A stretch of 64,000 nt of DNA, taken from contig NZ_QUBR01000002.1 of NCBI RefSeq assembly GCF_003586285.1, positions 496,001-560,000 of the forward strand, in the 5' to 3' direction. Of this stretch, positions 33,863-46,993 are shown in pieces; position 1 is the stretch's first letter, and each line of letters opens with the position of its first letter. This DNA is from Aeromicrobium endophyticum. Lineage in GTDB: Bacteria > Actinomycetota > Actinomycetes > Propionibacteriales > Nocardioidaceae. Made by a program: the position numbers and the translations under genes. The notes under the pieces were generated by a model that did no database searches, had not been told where the DNA came from, and saw only the letters and a program-made list of their open reading frames with translations.

Positions 33863-35569
33863 CTACAAGTACTGCCCCGTGTTGGCGACCGTGTCGATCG
33901 ACCGGCCGGGCTCGTTGCCGCTCTTGCCCGAGATGAGCGTGCGGATGAACACGATCCGCTCGCCCTTCTTGCCGGAGATGCGCGCCCAGTCGTCGGGATT
34001 GGTCGTGTTGGGCAGGTCCTCGTTCTCCTTGAACTCGTCGAGGCACGCCTGCAGCATGTGCTGGATGCGCAGACCACGCTGCTGGTGCTCGAGGAGGTCC
34101 TTGATCGCCATCTTCTTGGCACGGTCGACGATGTTCTGGATCATGGCGCCGGAGTTGAAGTCCTTGAAGTACAGGACCTCCTTGTCGCCGTTGGCGTACG
34201 TGACCTCGAGGAACTGGTTGTCCTCGGACTCGGTGTACATCCGCTCGACGGTGCGCTGGATCATGCCGCTGACGCAGGCCTGACGGTCACCGCCCCACTC
34301 GGCCAGATCGTCGGCGTGCAGGGGAAGACCTGCGGTCAGGTACTTGCTGAAGATGTCGCGGGCCGACTCGGCGTCGGGGCGCTCGATCTTGATCTTGACG
34401 TCGAGACGTCCCGGACGCAGGATCGCCGGGTCGATCATGTCCTCGCGGTTGGAGGCGCCGATGACCAGGACGTTCTCGAGCCCCTCGACCCCGTCGATCT
34501 CGCTGAGCAGCTGCGGAACGATCGTGTTCTCGACGTCGGACGACACGCCTGAGCCGCGGGTGCGGAACAGCGAGTCCATCTCGTCGAAGAAGACGATGAC
34601 CGGGGTGCCCTCGCTGGCCTTCTCGCGGGCGCGCTGGAACACCAGACGGATGTGCCGCTCGGTCTCGCCGACGTACTTGTTGAGCAGCTCGGGGCCCTTG
34701 ATGTTGAGGAAGAACGAGCGCCCCTCCTCGCCCGTGCGCTCGGAGACCTTCTTGGCCAGCGACGCGGCGACCGCCTTGGCGATCATGGTCTTGCCGCAGC
34801 CGGGCGGGCCGTACAGCAGCACGCCCTTGGGCGGCTTGAGCTCGTGCTCGATGAAGATCTCGGGGTGCAGGTAGGGCAGCTCGACCGCATCGCGGATCGA
34901 CTCGATCTGGTTGCGGAGGCCGCCGATCGACTCGTAGTCGATGTCGGGCACCTCTTCGAGGACGAGCTCCTCGACCTCGGACTTCGGGACGCGCTCGTAG
35001 ACGTATCCGGACCGTCCGTCGAGCAGCAGCGAGTCGCCGGGACGGATCTTGAGCCCGATCAGCGGCTCGGCCAAGCGCACGACGCGCTCCTCGTCGGCAT
35101 TGCCCATCACGAGGGCGCGCTCGCCGTCGGCCAGGATCTCCTTGAGCGACACGACCTCGCCCGTCTGCTCGAACTCGAGCGCCAGGACGACGTTCATCGC
35201 CTCGTTGAGGATGACCTCCTGGCCGCGGCGCAGGGCGTCCTTGTCGACGCTGGGGCTGACGTTGACGCGCAGCTTGCGCCCGCCCGTGAAGACGTCGACG
35301 GACTCGTCGTCGTTGCGCTGCAGGAAGGTGCCGAAGCCGGTGGGCGGCTGGGCGAGGCGGTCGACCTCTTCCTTCAGCGTGACGATCTGGTCGCGCGCCT
35401 CGCGCAGCGTCGAGGTGAGCCGCTCGTTCTGGCCGCTCGTCGCCGTCAGCTTCGCCTCGAGCTCGCTCAGGCGGGAGTCGGTGGACCGCTCGGTGCCCAG
35501 ACGGCGCCGCAGGTGCTCCACCTCCGCACGCAAGTAAGCGATCTCCTGATCGGGTCCGTTGTCGCTCAT
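33863..35569 (-). CDS. arc: Proteasome-associated AAA+ ATPase ARC (Mpa)
   Basis: A 568-residue AAA+ unfoldase. An N-terminal coiled coil (about residues 8-75) binds Pup, two OB folds follow, then an AAA+ domain with Walker A 'GPPGCGKT' (near Lys260), Walker B '[12 protein letters not shown]' and the arginine-finger region. The C-terminal Gly-Gln-Tyr-Leu carries the penultimate Tyr that docks on the PrcA ring. ATG 35569 has AGGAGG about six bases upstream. Known as Mpa in mycobacteria. It is separated from dop by three unrelated genes. Confidence 0.96.
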   Translation of the reverse strand: MSDNGPDQEIAYLRAEVEHLRRRLGTERSTDSRLSELEAKLTATSGQNERLTSTLREARDQIVTLKEEVDRLAQPPTGFGTFLQRNDDESVDVFTGGRKLRVNVSPSVDKDALRRGQEVILNEAMNVVLALEFEQTGEVVSLKEILADGERALVMGNADEERVVRLAEPLIGLKIRPGDSLLLDGRSGYVYERVPKSEVEELVLEEVPDIDYESIGGLRNQIESIRDAVELPYLHPEIFIEHELKPPKGVLLYGPPGCGKTMIAKAVAASLAKKVSERTGEEGRSFFLNIKGPELLNKYVGETERHIRLVFQRAREKASEGTPVIVFFDEMDSLFRTRGSGVSSDVENTIVPQLLSEIDGVEGLENVLVIGASNREDMIDPAILRPGRLDVKIKIERPDAESARDIFSKYLTAGLPLHADDLAEWGGDRQACVSGMIQRTVERMYTESEDNQFLEVTYANGDKEVLYFKDFNSGAMIQNIVDRAKKMAIKDLLEHQQRGLRIQHMLQACLDEFKENEDLPNTTNPDDWARISGKKGERIVFIRTLISGKSGNEPGRSIDTVANTGQYL

Positions 35570-35627
35570 CCGCCACCTCCTGCTCGTATCGACGACCCTA
35601 CCCGTCGCCGCCACCTCGTGACGTGAT

Positions 35628-36518
35628 CTAGGCCTCGTCGTGGCCGAACGGACGCGGTCCCGTGTAGTCGGGGCCGTACGCACCGGGCGCCGGACGCCGC
35701 GAGGTGCCCATCGAGTGATGACCCGGAGCCATGCGGCGTGCCGTGACGAGGAAGGCGGTGTGGCCGTTCATCGAGTGCTGAGGCCGCACCGCGAGCCCCT
35801 CGAGGTGCCACTCGCGCTCGAGCGTCTCCCACGCTCGCGGCTCGGTGAACCCTCCGTGCTCGCGAACCGTCTCGACGAACCGCGAGAGCTGCGTCGTCGT
35901 GGCCACGTAGGCGCACACGATGCCGCCGGGCGTCAGGCGCTCCGCGGCGAGTGGGATGCAGCTCCACGGGTCGACCATGTCGAGGATCAGCCGGTCGATC
36001 TCGGTCTCGGTGACGACCTCCCGGAGGTCGCCGACCGTGAGCGTCCAGCCCGGCAGGTCGGTGCCGGAGACCTCGTGGACGTTGCGCAGCACGTTGTCGG
36101 CGAACTCGTCGCGCAGCTCGTACGAGCCGAGGGTGCCGGTCGGACCGATGGCCCGCAGCAGGTACGACGTCAGCGCGCCCGACCCGGCGCCGGCCTCGAC
36201 GACTCGTGCGCCGGGGTAGATGTCGGCCTGCACGATGATCTGGGCCGCGTCCTTGGGGTAGATGATGGCCGCGCCGCGCGGCATCGAGACGACGTACTCG
36301 AACAGCAGGGGCCTGAAAACCTGGTACGGGTGGTCCATCGACGAGTGGATCACGATGCCCTCGGGCTGGCCCAGCATGTCGTCGTGGCGCAGCTGGCCCT
36401 TCTTGGTGGAGAACTCCTTGCCGGGCACCAGCTGCACGTTGTGCCGGCGTCCCTTGGGATCGGTCAGGCGGACCCACTCCCCTTCGACGAGGGGTCCACT
36501 GCGGGTGTAGGAGGTCAT
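35628..36518 (-). CDS. trmI: tRNA (adenine-58-N1)-methyltransferase TrmI
   Basis: A 296-residue methyltransferase: N-terminal beta-barrel domain (residues about 1-75), then a Rossmann fold with motif I '[16 protein letters not shown]' and '[22 protein letters not shown]' (motif IV). It makes m1A58 in the T loop of tRNA. Conserved upstream of arc in actinobacteria. ATG 36518 overlaps the stop of the M50 protease gene (ATGA). The last 25 residues are Pro/Gly-rich and lie outside the fold. Confidence 0.92.
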   Translation of the reverse strand: MTSYTRSGPLVEGEWVRLTDPKGRRHNVQLVPGKEFSTKKGQLRHDDMLGQPEGIVIHSSMDHPYQVFRPLLFEYVVSMPRGAAIIYPKDAAQIIVQADIYPGARVVEAGAGSGALTSYLLRAIGPTGTLGSYELRDEFADNVLRNVHEVSGTDLPGWTLTVGDLREVVTETEIDRLILDMVDPWSCIPLAAERLTPGGIVCAYVATTTQLSRFVETVREHGGFTEPRAWETLEREWHLEGLAVRPQHSMNGHTAFLVTARRMAPGHHSMGTSRRPAPGAYGPDYTGPRPFGHDEA

Positions 36519-37447
36519 CGGCGGCTCGCTCTGTAGGTCTCGTCGACGGCGCGGGACGTGAGCACACCGAGCACGGAGCCGTCTTGCTCCACGAGGGCGT
36601 ACGCCTCCGCCGGGTGCGCCGCCATGGCCCGGAGGAGGTCGGAGCCGCGCAGGTCGGCCGAGAGTCTCGGCGCGCCTGGCGGCGGGGTGGCGCCGGTGAA
36701 CCCGATGTCGCGGGCCACCAGCTGGTTGATGCGCGCGGTGCGCCCGGCGTTGCGCAGGGCGTCGCTCGCGCCCTCCCACAAGAACCAGGCGACGAGCGCG
36801 GCGATGAGCAGGTTGATCGTGGTGTCGCGGGTGTCGCCCCGGGTGAGCACCGCGACCACGACGACCGCGACGGCCGCAGCGCGTCCGATCCATGCGGCGA
36901 TGCGCACCCCGACGTCCTCGCGACCCGTGACCTGCCAGACGATCGCGCGGAACACGCGGCCGCCGTCGAGCGGCAGGCCCGGCAGCATGTTGAAGCCGGC
37001 CACGAGCAGGTTGACCCAGGCGATCGACCACACGACGTCGGCGGTCGTGCCGTAGCCCAGGGCATCGACGCCCGCGAAGGCGCCGGCGGCGATCGCCAGC
37101 GACGCGAGGGGGCCGACCACGGCCGTCACGAGCTCTTGCACCGGCGTGCGGCTCTCCCCCTGGATGACGGTCTCACCGCCGAGGAGGTGCAGCGTGACCG
37201 AGTCGACCCGCATCCGGTAGGCGCGCGCGGCCAGCACGTGGGCGATCTCGTGCACCAGCACCGACACGTAGAGGGCGATGACGAAGATCGTTGCCAGCAG
37301 GTACGGGCTGGCGTCCGACCGGTCCTCCCAGCGAGGCGCGAACAGCAGCACCAGCGCGGCACCCATCAGCAGCAATGACGGCTTGATCAGGACGTCGACG
37401 CCGACGACCCGGCCGATGCGCCACGTGCCAGGGCGTTGGGAGCTCAC
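36515..37447 (-). CDS. Site-2 protease-like M50 metalloprotease with CBS domain
   Basis: A 310-residue membrane protease with about six helices. The zinc site is His66-Glu67-x-x-His70, and the third ligand Asp sits in 'LPGLPLDGGRVFRA'. The C-terminal 60 residues form a single CBS-like domain ('LLRAMAAHPAEAYALVEQDGSVLGVLTS') that may sense a nucleotide. This is the Rip3-type arrangement. It starts at GTG with TAGGTT (37454-37459, minus strand) six bases upstream, and is coupled to trmI. Confidence 0.88.
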   Translation of the reverse strand: MSSQRPGTWRIGRVVGVDVLIKPSLLLMGAALVLLFAPRWEDRSDASPYLLATIFVIALYVSVLVHEIAHVLAARAYRMRVDSVTLHLLGGETVIQGESRTPVQELVTAVVGPLASLAIAAGAFAGVDALGYGTTADVVWSIAWVNLLVAGFNMLPGLPLDGGRVFRAIVWQVTGREDVGVRIAAWIGRAAAVAVVVVAVLTRGDTRDTTINLLIAALVAWFLWEGASDALRNAGRTARINQLVARDIGFTGATPPPGAPRLSADLRGSDLLRAMAAHPAEAYALVEQDGSVLGVLTSRAVDETYRASRR

Positions 37448-37499
37448 TGCGTCAACCTATCGGGTCGCCGCCGACGCGGATGCGGGGCAGACTGTCGGC

Positions 37500-37640
37500 A
37501 TGAGCGAGATGCCGTCCGAGGACCCACGGGTCGCCAAGGACCCCGACGACGACCAGAAGCACAAGGAGACCGACCCGAACCTCGACAGCGCGCCGGACGA
37601 TCCCGACGCACCGGCGCCGTTCACGGGTCCGTACGCCTGA
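37500..37640 (+). CDS. Small acidic disordered protein
   Basis: A 46-residue, Asp/Pro-rich protein with no cysteine, no membrane segment and no recognisable fold. I do not recognise it, and the low complexity could be a random open frame. It is kept because of the ATG and the coding-like codon use in a G+C-rich background. No ribosome site was seen; transcription would diverge from the M50 gene 53 bases away. Confidence 0.4.
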   Translation: MSEMPSEDPRVAKDPDDDQKHKETDPNLDSAPDDPDAPAPFTGPYA

Positions 37641-37674
37641 CGACGTGTCGGCGGGCGGACCTAGGATCGTCGGC

Positions 37675-38511
37675 ATGACCGAAGAGCCCGCGCCGCTGAC
37701 CTACCGCCGGTCGCTGTCGCCGAGCCGCGCCGGCGACTTCCAGAACTGCCCGCTGCTCTACCGGTTCCGCACCATCGACCGGCTGCCCGAGCCGCCCAGC
37801 CCCGCCATGGTGCGCGGCACGCTCGTGCACGCCGTGCTCGAAGACCTGTTCGCCGAGCCCGCGCCCCTCCGCACGCTCGAGCGCGCGGTCGACCTGCTGC
37901 CCAGCGAGTGGGAGCAGCTGCGGCAGTCCGACCCCCGCACCGCCGAGCTGTTCACGAGCGAGCAGGCCGCCGACGAGACCGCGTGGCTGGCGTCGGCCAT
38001 CGACCTGCTCACCACGTACTTCACGATGGAGGACCCCCGCTACCTCGAGCCCGAGGCCCGTGAGGAGCGGGTGTCGTACGAGCCCGAGCCCGGTCTGTCG
38101 TTCGGCGGCATCGTCGACCGCATCGACATCGCTCCCGACGGACGCATCCGGGTGGTCGACTACAAGTCCGGCGCGTCGCCCCATCCTGCGTACGAGAGCA
38201 AGGCGCTCTTCCAGATGAAGTTCTACGCGCTGGTCATGTGGCGCACCCGGGGCGTCATCCCCACGCTGCTGCAGCTCATGTACTTCGGCGACGGCCAGTT
38301 CCTGCGCTACGAGCCCACCGAGTCCGACCTGCTGCACACCGAGACCAAGCTGCTCGCGCTGTGGGCGGCCATCGAGCGGGCGATCGAGCTGCGCGACTTC
38401 CCGCCGCGCAAGAGCGGGCTCTGCAGGTTCTGCGCGCACCAGGACATCTGCCCGGCGTGGGGCGGCACACCGCCCGAGCTGCCGCTGCTGCAGGTAGCGT
38501 CGTCGTCATGA
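37675..38511 (+). CDS. RecB-family PD-(D/E)XK exonuclease with Fe-S cysteines
   Basis: A 278-residue nuclease. Cys25 ('DFQNCPLLYRF') and the C-terminal 'CRFCAHQDIC' make the four-cysteine AddB/Cas4-like iron-sulfur staple. The nuclease core has 'IRVVDYKSG' (Asp, then Glu/Lys) after 'FGGIVDRID', and His49 of 'RGTLVHAVLEDLF'. It is a stand-alone domain of RecB type, as in many actinobacteria, with no helicase partner here. ATG 37675 has TAGGAT (37662-37667) seven bases upstream. It is coupled to the following unknown gene. Confidence 0.85.
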   Translation: MTEEPAPLTYRRSLSPSRAGDFQNCPLLYRFRTIDRLPEPPSPAMVRGTLVHAVLEDLFAEPAPLRTLERAVDLLPSEWEQLRQSDPRTAELFTSEQAADETAWLASAIDLLTTYFTMEDPRYLEPEAREERVSYEPEPGLSFGGIVDRIDIAPDGRIRVVDYKSGASPHPAYESKALFQMKFYALVMWRTRGVIPTLLQLMYFGDGQFLRYEPTESDLLHTETKLLALWAAIERAIELRDFPPRKSGLCRFCAHQDICPAWGGTPPELPLLQVASSS

Positions 38512-38996
38512 CCACCCCGATCCCTGACCTGCTCGCAGCCGTCCCGACGATCAACGACCCGCAGGAGCCCTTCGTCTTCACCGTCGAGGGCGACCGCATC
38601 GTCGGTGCGTGGGACATCGTCAAGGCCACCACGCTCTACCCCACCGTGCTCGAGGTCGAGCACGTCGACGAGGACTATCGCATCACGGTCGAGCTCGACG
38701 CCGACAAGGGCACGTACGACTTCACCGAGAACCGCACCTCCACCACCGGCTCGGCCGACATCGACGGCGACACCCTCACGCTCGGTGGCGAGAAGCAGTT
38801 CTTCTCCGGCAAGAGCTCGAGCAAGCAGTTCAACGTCTCCTTCGGCGGCATCACCAAGAAGGACGACGACATCACTGTCGCTCCCCTGGCCTACTCGTTC
38901 GAGACGAGCCGCATCAAGGAGCCGCTCTTCACGTTCCTCGAGCAGCACGGCTGGAAGCGCAAGAAGGGCTTCCTCGGAGGCCTCTTCAACCGCTGA
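38508..38996 (+). CDS. Unknown beta-rich protein following the RecB nuclease
   Basis: A 162-residue soluble protein I do not recognise. It has alternating strands with charged ends ('YRITVELDADKGTYDFTENR') and a basic C-terminal tail (Lys-Arg-Lys-Lys-Gly near the end). It overlaps the nuclease stop by four bases (ATGA), so it is co-translated, but no shared function can be argued from sequence. Its 3' end overlaps the HAD gene by 11 bases. Confidence 0.65.
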   Translation: MTTPIPDLLAAVPTINDPQEPFVFTVEGDRIVGAWDIVKATTLYPTVLEVEHVDEDYRITVELDADKGTYDFTENRTSTTGSADIDGDTLTLGGEKQFFSGKSSSKQFNVSFGGITKKDDDITVAPLAYSFETSRIKEPLFTFLEQHGWKRKKGFLGGLFNR

Positions 38997-39630
38997 AGAG
39001 TGCTGCGAGGTCGGCGGGGGTCACGCCCTTTAGCGTCGGCACCAGCACACGGCGCTCGGCGTCCGGCACGGTCACGAAGTGCGGCACCACCAGCACGTCG
39101 CAGCCCGCCGCGTTGGCCGAGGTGGCGCCCGTTCGGGAGTCCTCGATCGCCAGGCAGTCCGCGGCGTCGACGCCGAGCTTCTCGGCCGCCAGCAGGTACG
39201 GGTCGGGGAACGGCTTCGGCCGCTCGACCGTGTCGCCCGTGACGACGGCCGCGAAGGGCAGCTGCGCCGCGATCGGCTCGGCGATCGCGGTGTACGACAT
39301 CGTGACGAGCGCTTGCGGCACCCCGGCGGCGTCCAGCGCCGCGATGAGCTCGCGAGCGCCGGGCCGCCACTCGACGTGCTCGCGCAACGAGCCGGCGAGC
39401 GAGGCGACGAGGTAGTCGACGATCTCCTCGGCGGACATCGTGATCTCGAGCCGGTCGCGGATGTACTCGCCCGACGCGATCAGCGAGTTGCCGACGAGCT
39501 GCATCGCGTCCTCGTCGGTCCAGACCTTGCCGTGCTCAAGCGCGAGCCGGTGCTCGGCGGCCATCCAGAGGGGTTCGGTGTCGACGATCGTGCCGTCGAG
39601 GTCCCAGAGCACGGCCGCGTAGGCAGCCAC
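38986..39630 (-). CDS. HAD-superfamily phosphatase (beta-phosphoglucomutase-like)
   Basis: A 214-residue haloacid dehalogenase. Motif I is 'AVLWDLDGTIVDTEP' (nucleophile and acid aspartates), motif II Thr in 'QALVTMSYTA', motif III Lys in 'ERPKPFPDPYL' and motif IV in 'LAIEDSRTG'. The cap lies between motifs I and II, which is the PGM-like type. GTG 39630 follows the upstream stop by one base, so it joins the transcript of the lipoprotein gene; the longer ATG/GTG frame to 39684 would overlap that gene. Confidence 0.85.
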   Translation of the reverse strand: MAAYAAVLWDLDGTIVDTEPLWMAAEHRLALEHGKVWTDEDAMQLVGNSLIASGEYIRDRLEITMSAEEIVDYLVASLAGSLREHVEWRPGARELIAALDAAGVPQALVTMSYTAIAEPIAAQLPFAAVVTGDTVERPKPFPDPYLLAAEKLGVDAADCLAIEDSRTGATSANAAGCDVLVVPHFVTVPDAERRVLVPTLKGVTPADLAALFSG

Positions 39631-39631
39631 C

Positions 39632-40192
39632 TCAGAACTGGTCGAGACGAGTGTTGACGTCCTTGGCCACGAGGACTGCGGCATCGGTCATCTCCTGAAG
39701 CTGTTCGTCGGTGGCACTGAGCTGGGCGCCGGGCTCGTCGAGACGCACCGTGACCCTGATGAACCTGCCCTCGGTGGGTGGATAGGCAGGCAGGGTCACC
39801 GAGGTGTCACTGGGGCACGACGTGACCGGTCCCCAGCCCTCGACCGTGATGGGCGTGCAGCCCTCGGTGTCGACGCTCTGGGGCGTGGGCCGACCGGTGT
39901 CGGGGTCGACCACGACCGTGATGGCCGAGGGTCCGTCGCTGTCGCCCTTGATCTTGCACTCGAGGGATCCCGCGCCGGGTGCAGCCGTGACGAGGTCGCC
40001 CGTGACCGTGACGCCCTTGCCCAGCAACGACTGCGCCAGATCGGTCGAGACCAGCCCGCAGTAGGCACCGGCAGACACCGTCGGCGTCGGCGACGGTGCG
40101 GGCTCGTCGTCGGCCGAGCCCTCGCACCCGGCCAGCACGATGATCGCACCGACCGCCACACCGACCCGGACTGCCTTCATGGGTGCGCGCAT
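39632..40192 (-). CDS. Hypothetical lipoprotein coupled to the 868-residue gene
   Basis: A 186-residue lipoprotein: signal peptide with lipobox ending at Cys23 (Leu-Ala-Gly-Cys), a Glu/Ser/Pro/Thr linker, then a 150-residue domain with four cysteines likely forming two disulfides ('AYCGLVS', 'LECKIKG', 'EGCTPI', 'TSCPSD'). It resembles DUF3558-type secreted proteins. The ATG at 40192 overlaps the preceding stop as TGATG. It is probably bound to the outer face of the membrane. Confidence 0.75.
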   Translation of the reverse strand: MRAPMKAVRVGVAVGAIIVLAGCEGSADDEPAPSPTPTVSAGAYCGLVSTDLAQSLLGKGVTVTGDLVTAAPGAGSLECKIKGDSDGPSAITVVVDPDTGRPTPQSVDTEGCTPITVEGWGPVTSCPSDTSVTLPAYPPTEGRFIRVTVRLDEPGAQLSATDEQLQEMTDAAVLVAKDVNTRLDQF

Positions 40193-42798
40193 CAGTTCCT
40201 CGGGTCCTGGGTCGGGTCTCGTTCGGCGTTGAGGGTCCGGTCGAAACCGTCGGCCAGCTCGTCGTTGAGATCGTTGACCTCCGCGTACGGGTTGCTGTTG
40301 ACCCAGTCGTCCCAGTCCGCGTTCGTGCCCGGCGTCCGACCGAAGAACAGATCGGGATCGAACAGCTGCGTCCCGCCAGGCCCGTCCGTGACGATCGTCG
40401 GCTGGACGCCCGGGAACGGATCGGGGGTGGATCCGGGGTTGGCCTGCTCGCCCAGCATCCCGTGCTGCAGGAACTGGTTGGCGAGGGCGTACTGCATGCT
40501 GTCGGGCACCGACGTCCGGTAGTCGCCCCCAGCAGCGGACGGCGTGCTGGTGATCTGGTCCTGCATCCTGCTGATGATCTCGTCCTTGGTGAGGTCGACG
40601 ACGTTCTGTGCGGCGTCGGAGGCGCCGGCGGCCAGCGTGCTGCCGCCAGGGATGAAGCTCGTCCCGATCTCGAACGCCTTGGCCACGTAGGCGTTGCGCG
40701 TGGACTCCGCCATGGCCTCGTCGTTGTACACGTCGTCGGAGGCGTTGACGATGTCGCCCAGCACCTGGCCGATGCTCGACGTGTCGAGGTTGATGCCGCT
40801 CTCGCGGAAGGCGGTCATGTCGATCGGACCGTCGCCCTGGCCGTCCACGAAGTTGTCGAGCCGGTCGCCGACCTGCTGCTCCATGCCGGAGCTGGCGACG
40901 CCGGCGAGCAGCGTCTCGAGACCCGTCTTGGAGTCCGAGTGGCCGATCTCGGCGACGACGCGCAGCAGGTCGTCCGCATCGACGTCGAGCTCGCGACCCG
41001 ACCCCGTGCCCGGGCCCAGTGTCGAGTAGATGTCGTCGGAGTAGCCCGCCCCGATGGCCCCGAGGCTGTCGGTCATGTCCTCCCACACGTGCCACTCGTT
41101 GTTCATGTCGCCGTCGAGCGGGCCACCCGCCTCGTCCGTGCCGAGCTTGTCGTGGTCGTCGGTGCCGCTGTTGTCGGCGATCAGCTGGAACAGGTCGGTG
41201 GCAAGCGCGGCGGCCTTGTCGTCGGTGTAGTCGCCGTTGCGGTCCTCGGTGCCGCCGACCGTCGCGGCTCGCAGCGCCTCACCGAGCCCGTCGCCCTCGT
41301 CGCTGTCGTTGGACTCGGAGAACGTGCGGTGCAGCATCAGGTACTCGAGCCGCTCCTGGTCGGTCTCGCCGGAGTCGTTGGTGAAGAACCGCTGCGCACC
41401 CTCGGGCGACGAGCCCATGCCGGCCAGCAGATTGGCCATGCCGTCGCTGGCCAGGCCGCCGGACACGCTGTAGACCTGGTTGCCGTACTCGTCGACCGAC
41501 TCGTTGATCTCGACCTTGTCGGGATCGCGGATGAACACGCCGTCGGCACCGTTGCGCGGGCCCCACACAGGACCGTCCTGACCCTGTTCCCACTCGAGCA
41601 TGTCGCTGCTGAGCTTGTCGATGAAGGTGGGGTCGTAGTCTGCGCCGGACTCGCCGCCCTCGCGGATCAGCAGCGTGAGCGCCGCGGCGTTCTGCTGGTG
41701 GTCCTCGTCCTTGATCGCGTCGCCCCAGGTGCGGGCAAGCTCCTCCGGGTCGACGCCATCGGACCGGCTGTGGGTCGCGAGCGTGATGCCCGCGGAGTTC
41801 ATGAACTTGTCGTACAGCTCGAGCTCGGGCGGACCGTTGAGCGTGCGGCCCGAGCCGTCGTCGTGCTCACCCGCACCGAAGACCCGGTAGTTGAGCTCGG
41901 AGATCGCGTCGCTCATCTCTTGAGGCGTGACGCGTGAGTAGAGACGGTCGGCGAACGGGGCGGACCCCTGCAGCAACGCCATCAGCGCGACGGTCTGCGT
42001 GTCGATGTTCTCCGGGTCCTCGATGTCGTCGGCGACGTGGTCGGCGATCTGCTCCTGGACGCCCGGCGGGATGACATCGGCGATCCCCGGGGGCATCTCG
42101 TCGGTGTGGGCGAGGATGAACGCGACCTGCTCCTCCTCGGTCATGCCGGCGAGGATGCTGGCGAAGTACTGCCTGCGGTCGTCGTCGGTCAGCTGGATGC
42201 CGGGCCAGAAGCCGGCGGCCGACAGCGGGATCAGGCCACTGCGGATGAGCTCTCGCACGTTCTCGTCCGTGGGCCCCTGCTCGAACTTGACGGCGATGGA
42301 GTCTGCATCTTCGTCGAGCTTGGCGAGCGCCTGGTTGTAGCGCGGCTGCAGGTTGGCCTTCGTCTGGGGGCCCATCACGGCCTCGGTCGCGTTCTCGTCA
42401 TCGGTCTCGGACTCGGTCGCGGCCGCAGCCTGACCGGCATAGCGCAGGGCCGACGCGAGATCGCTGCGGTACTGACGGTTGATGGCACTGACCTCGGTGT
42501 CGAAGACGTCGACCATGCCCGCGAAGCTGTTGATCAGGCCGACCGCATAGTGGCCGTTCTTGGCGAGGTTGCGAACAGGCCCCGCCGCCGTCTCGGGATT
42601 GGCCTGGACGCTGGCGGTGATCTGCCCCTCGAGCTGGCTCGCGACCCGCGCCGCGTCTCCATCGAGCTCGCCGGCCAAGGCCTCCAGGGTGGAGGCGTTC
42701 AGCCCCGGGTCCTGCGCGTCGGCCCGGATGGTGTCACCCGTGACGCCTGCGTAGATCTCGTCGTAGTACTCGAACGGACCGTCTTCTCGATCAACCAT
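40192..42798 (-). CDS. Large unknown protein with WXG-like N-terminal helices (DUF6571-like)
   Basis: An 868-residue acidic protein without signal peptide or transmembrane helices. Residues about 15-130 are helical in the manner of WXG/LXG proteins ('LINSFAGMVDVFDTEVSAINRQ' split region), and the middle is mixed alpha/beta. The C-terminal 100 residues are Asp/Asn-rich with no known toxin motif. It reminds me of the DUF6571 family of actinobacteria; this needs a profile search to confirm. Its gene ends by a TGATG overlap with the lipoprotein gene, and the ATG has GGGGG four bases upstream. It could be a type VII secretion substrate or a phage-tail-like protein. Confidence 0.65.
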   Translation of the reverse strand: MVDREDGPFEYYDEIYAGVTGDTIRADAQDPGLNASTLEALAGELDGDAARVASQLEGQITASVQANPETAAGPVRNLAKNGHYAVGLINSFAGMVDVFDTEVSAINRQYRSDLASALRYAGQAAAATESETDDENATEAVMGPQTKANLQPRYNQALAKLDEDADSIAVKFEQGPTDENVRELIRSGLIPLSAAGFWPGIQLTDDDRRQYFASILAGMTEEEQVAFILAHTDEMPPGIADVIPPGVQEQIADHVADDIEDPENIDTQTVALMALLQGSAPFADRLYSRVTPQEMSDAISELNYRVFGAGEHDDGSGRTLNGPPELELYDKFMNSAGITLATHSRSDGVDPEELARTWGDAIKDEDHQQNAAALTLLIREGGESGADYDPTFIDKLSSDMLEWEQGQDGPVWGPRNGADGVFIRDPDKVEINESVDEYGNQVYSVSGGLASDGMANLLAGMGSSPEGAQRFFTNDSGETDQERLEYLMLHRTFSESNDSDEGDGLGEALRAATVGGTEDRNGDYTDDKAAALATDLFQLIADNSGTDDHDKLGTDEAGGPLDGDMNNEWHVWEDMTDSLGAIGAGYSDDIYSTLGPGTGSGRELDVDADDLLRVVAEIGHSDSKTGLETLLAGVASSGMEQQVGDRLDNFVDGQGDGPIDMTAFRESGINLDTSSIGQVLGDIVNASDDVYNDEAMAESTRNAYVAKAFEIGTSFIPGGSTLAAGASDAAQNVVDLTKDEIISRMQDQITSTPSAAGGDYRTSVPDSMQYALANQFLQHGMLGEQANPGSTPDPFPGVQPTIVTDGPGGTQLFDPDLFFGRTPGTNADWDDWVNSNPYAEVNDLNDELADGFDRTLNAERDPTQDPRN

Positions 42799-43005
42799 GA
42801 TGCCCCCGCTGCTCTGGTGATGTCTCGTGGGAACCCTATCGAAGGTCCGGGAGATTGCGACAGGTCCACGCCGTGGTCGAGCTCCGACGGGTGCTGGACC
42901 TCCGTGAGACAATGGACGCAGTAGTTCGGGAACCCACCAAGGCCCAGGCGAGCCCGCCGCCGGCTGGAGCTCCCCAGCACTCCTTATCGATTCACACCTC
43001 GAGGA
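42799..43005. other. Intergenic region upstream of metH
   Basis: These 207 bases separate the divergent 868-residue gene and metH. I looked for a cobalamin or SAM riboswitch and saw no convincing conserved core. TATCGATT near 42985 is the only AT-rich hexamer-like stretch. Confidence 0.4.
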
Positions 43006-46806
<3,801 letters not shown>

Positions 46807-46840
46807 GTACCCGGCCGCGGCTCCTTCGTCGCCGCTCACC

Positions 46841-46868
46841 CCCGGTACTCGCTGGCGCTCGCACCGGG
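46841..46868. repeat. Short inverted repeat after metH
   Basis: Arms CCCGGT (46841-46846) and ACCGGG (46863-46868) around a core with alternating CTCGC motifs; CTCGCTGCGCTCGCT follows at 46876-46890. It may form a terminator after metH or be a member of a dispersed intergenic repeat. Confidence 0.35.
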
Positions 46869-46920
46869 CCGGCTGCTCGCTGCGCTCGCTGTGCATGAGC
46901 CGACGGATTCGGCCGTCCCA

Positions 46921-46926
46921 TAGACT
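46921..46926 (+). promoter_or_regulatory. Leaderless -10 hexamer of the leader ORF and CNNM operon
   Basis: TAGACT lies seven bases before GTG 46934, and no -35 hexamer is obvious. Confidence 0.55.
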
Positions 46927-46933
46927 CGGTCAG

Positions 46934-46993
46934 GTGAAAAAACCTCGAAGACCCGCGGCCATATCCGTTGAGCACCGAGCAGGTGGGCGCTGA
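46934..46993 (+). CDS. 19-codon leaderless leader ORF coupled to the CNNM gene
   Basis: A GTG start seven bases after TAGACT opens a 19-residue, strongly basic frame (Lys-Lys-Pro-Arg-Arg near the start) whose TGA overlaps the ATG of the hemolysin-family gene as TGATG. There is no Shine-Dalgarno for that ATG, so ribosomes that finish the leader may restart on it. The leading Lys-Lys codons are AAA AAA, unusual in this genome. A role as attenuator or translational coupler is inference. Confidence 0.6.
   Translation: MKKPRRPAAISVEHRAGGR

Noticed and set aside
42799..43005. Possible cobalamin or SAM riboswitch upstream of metH
   Set aside because: No conserved core or characteristic paired helices could be recognised by eye.
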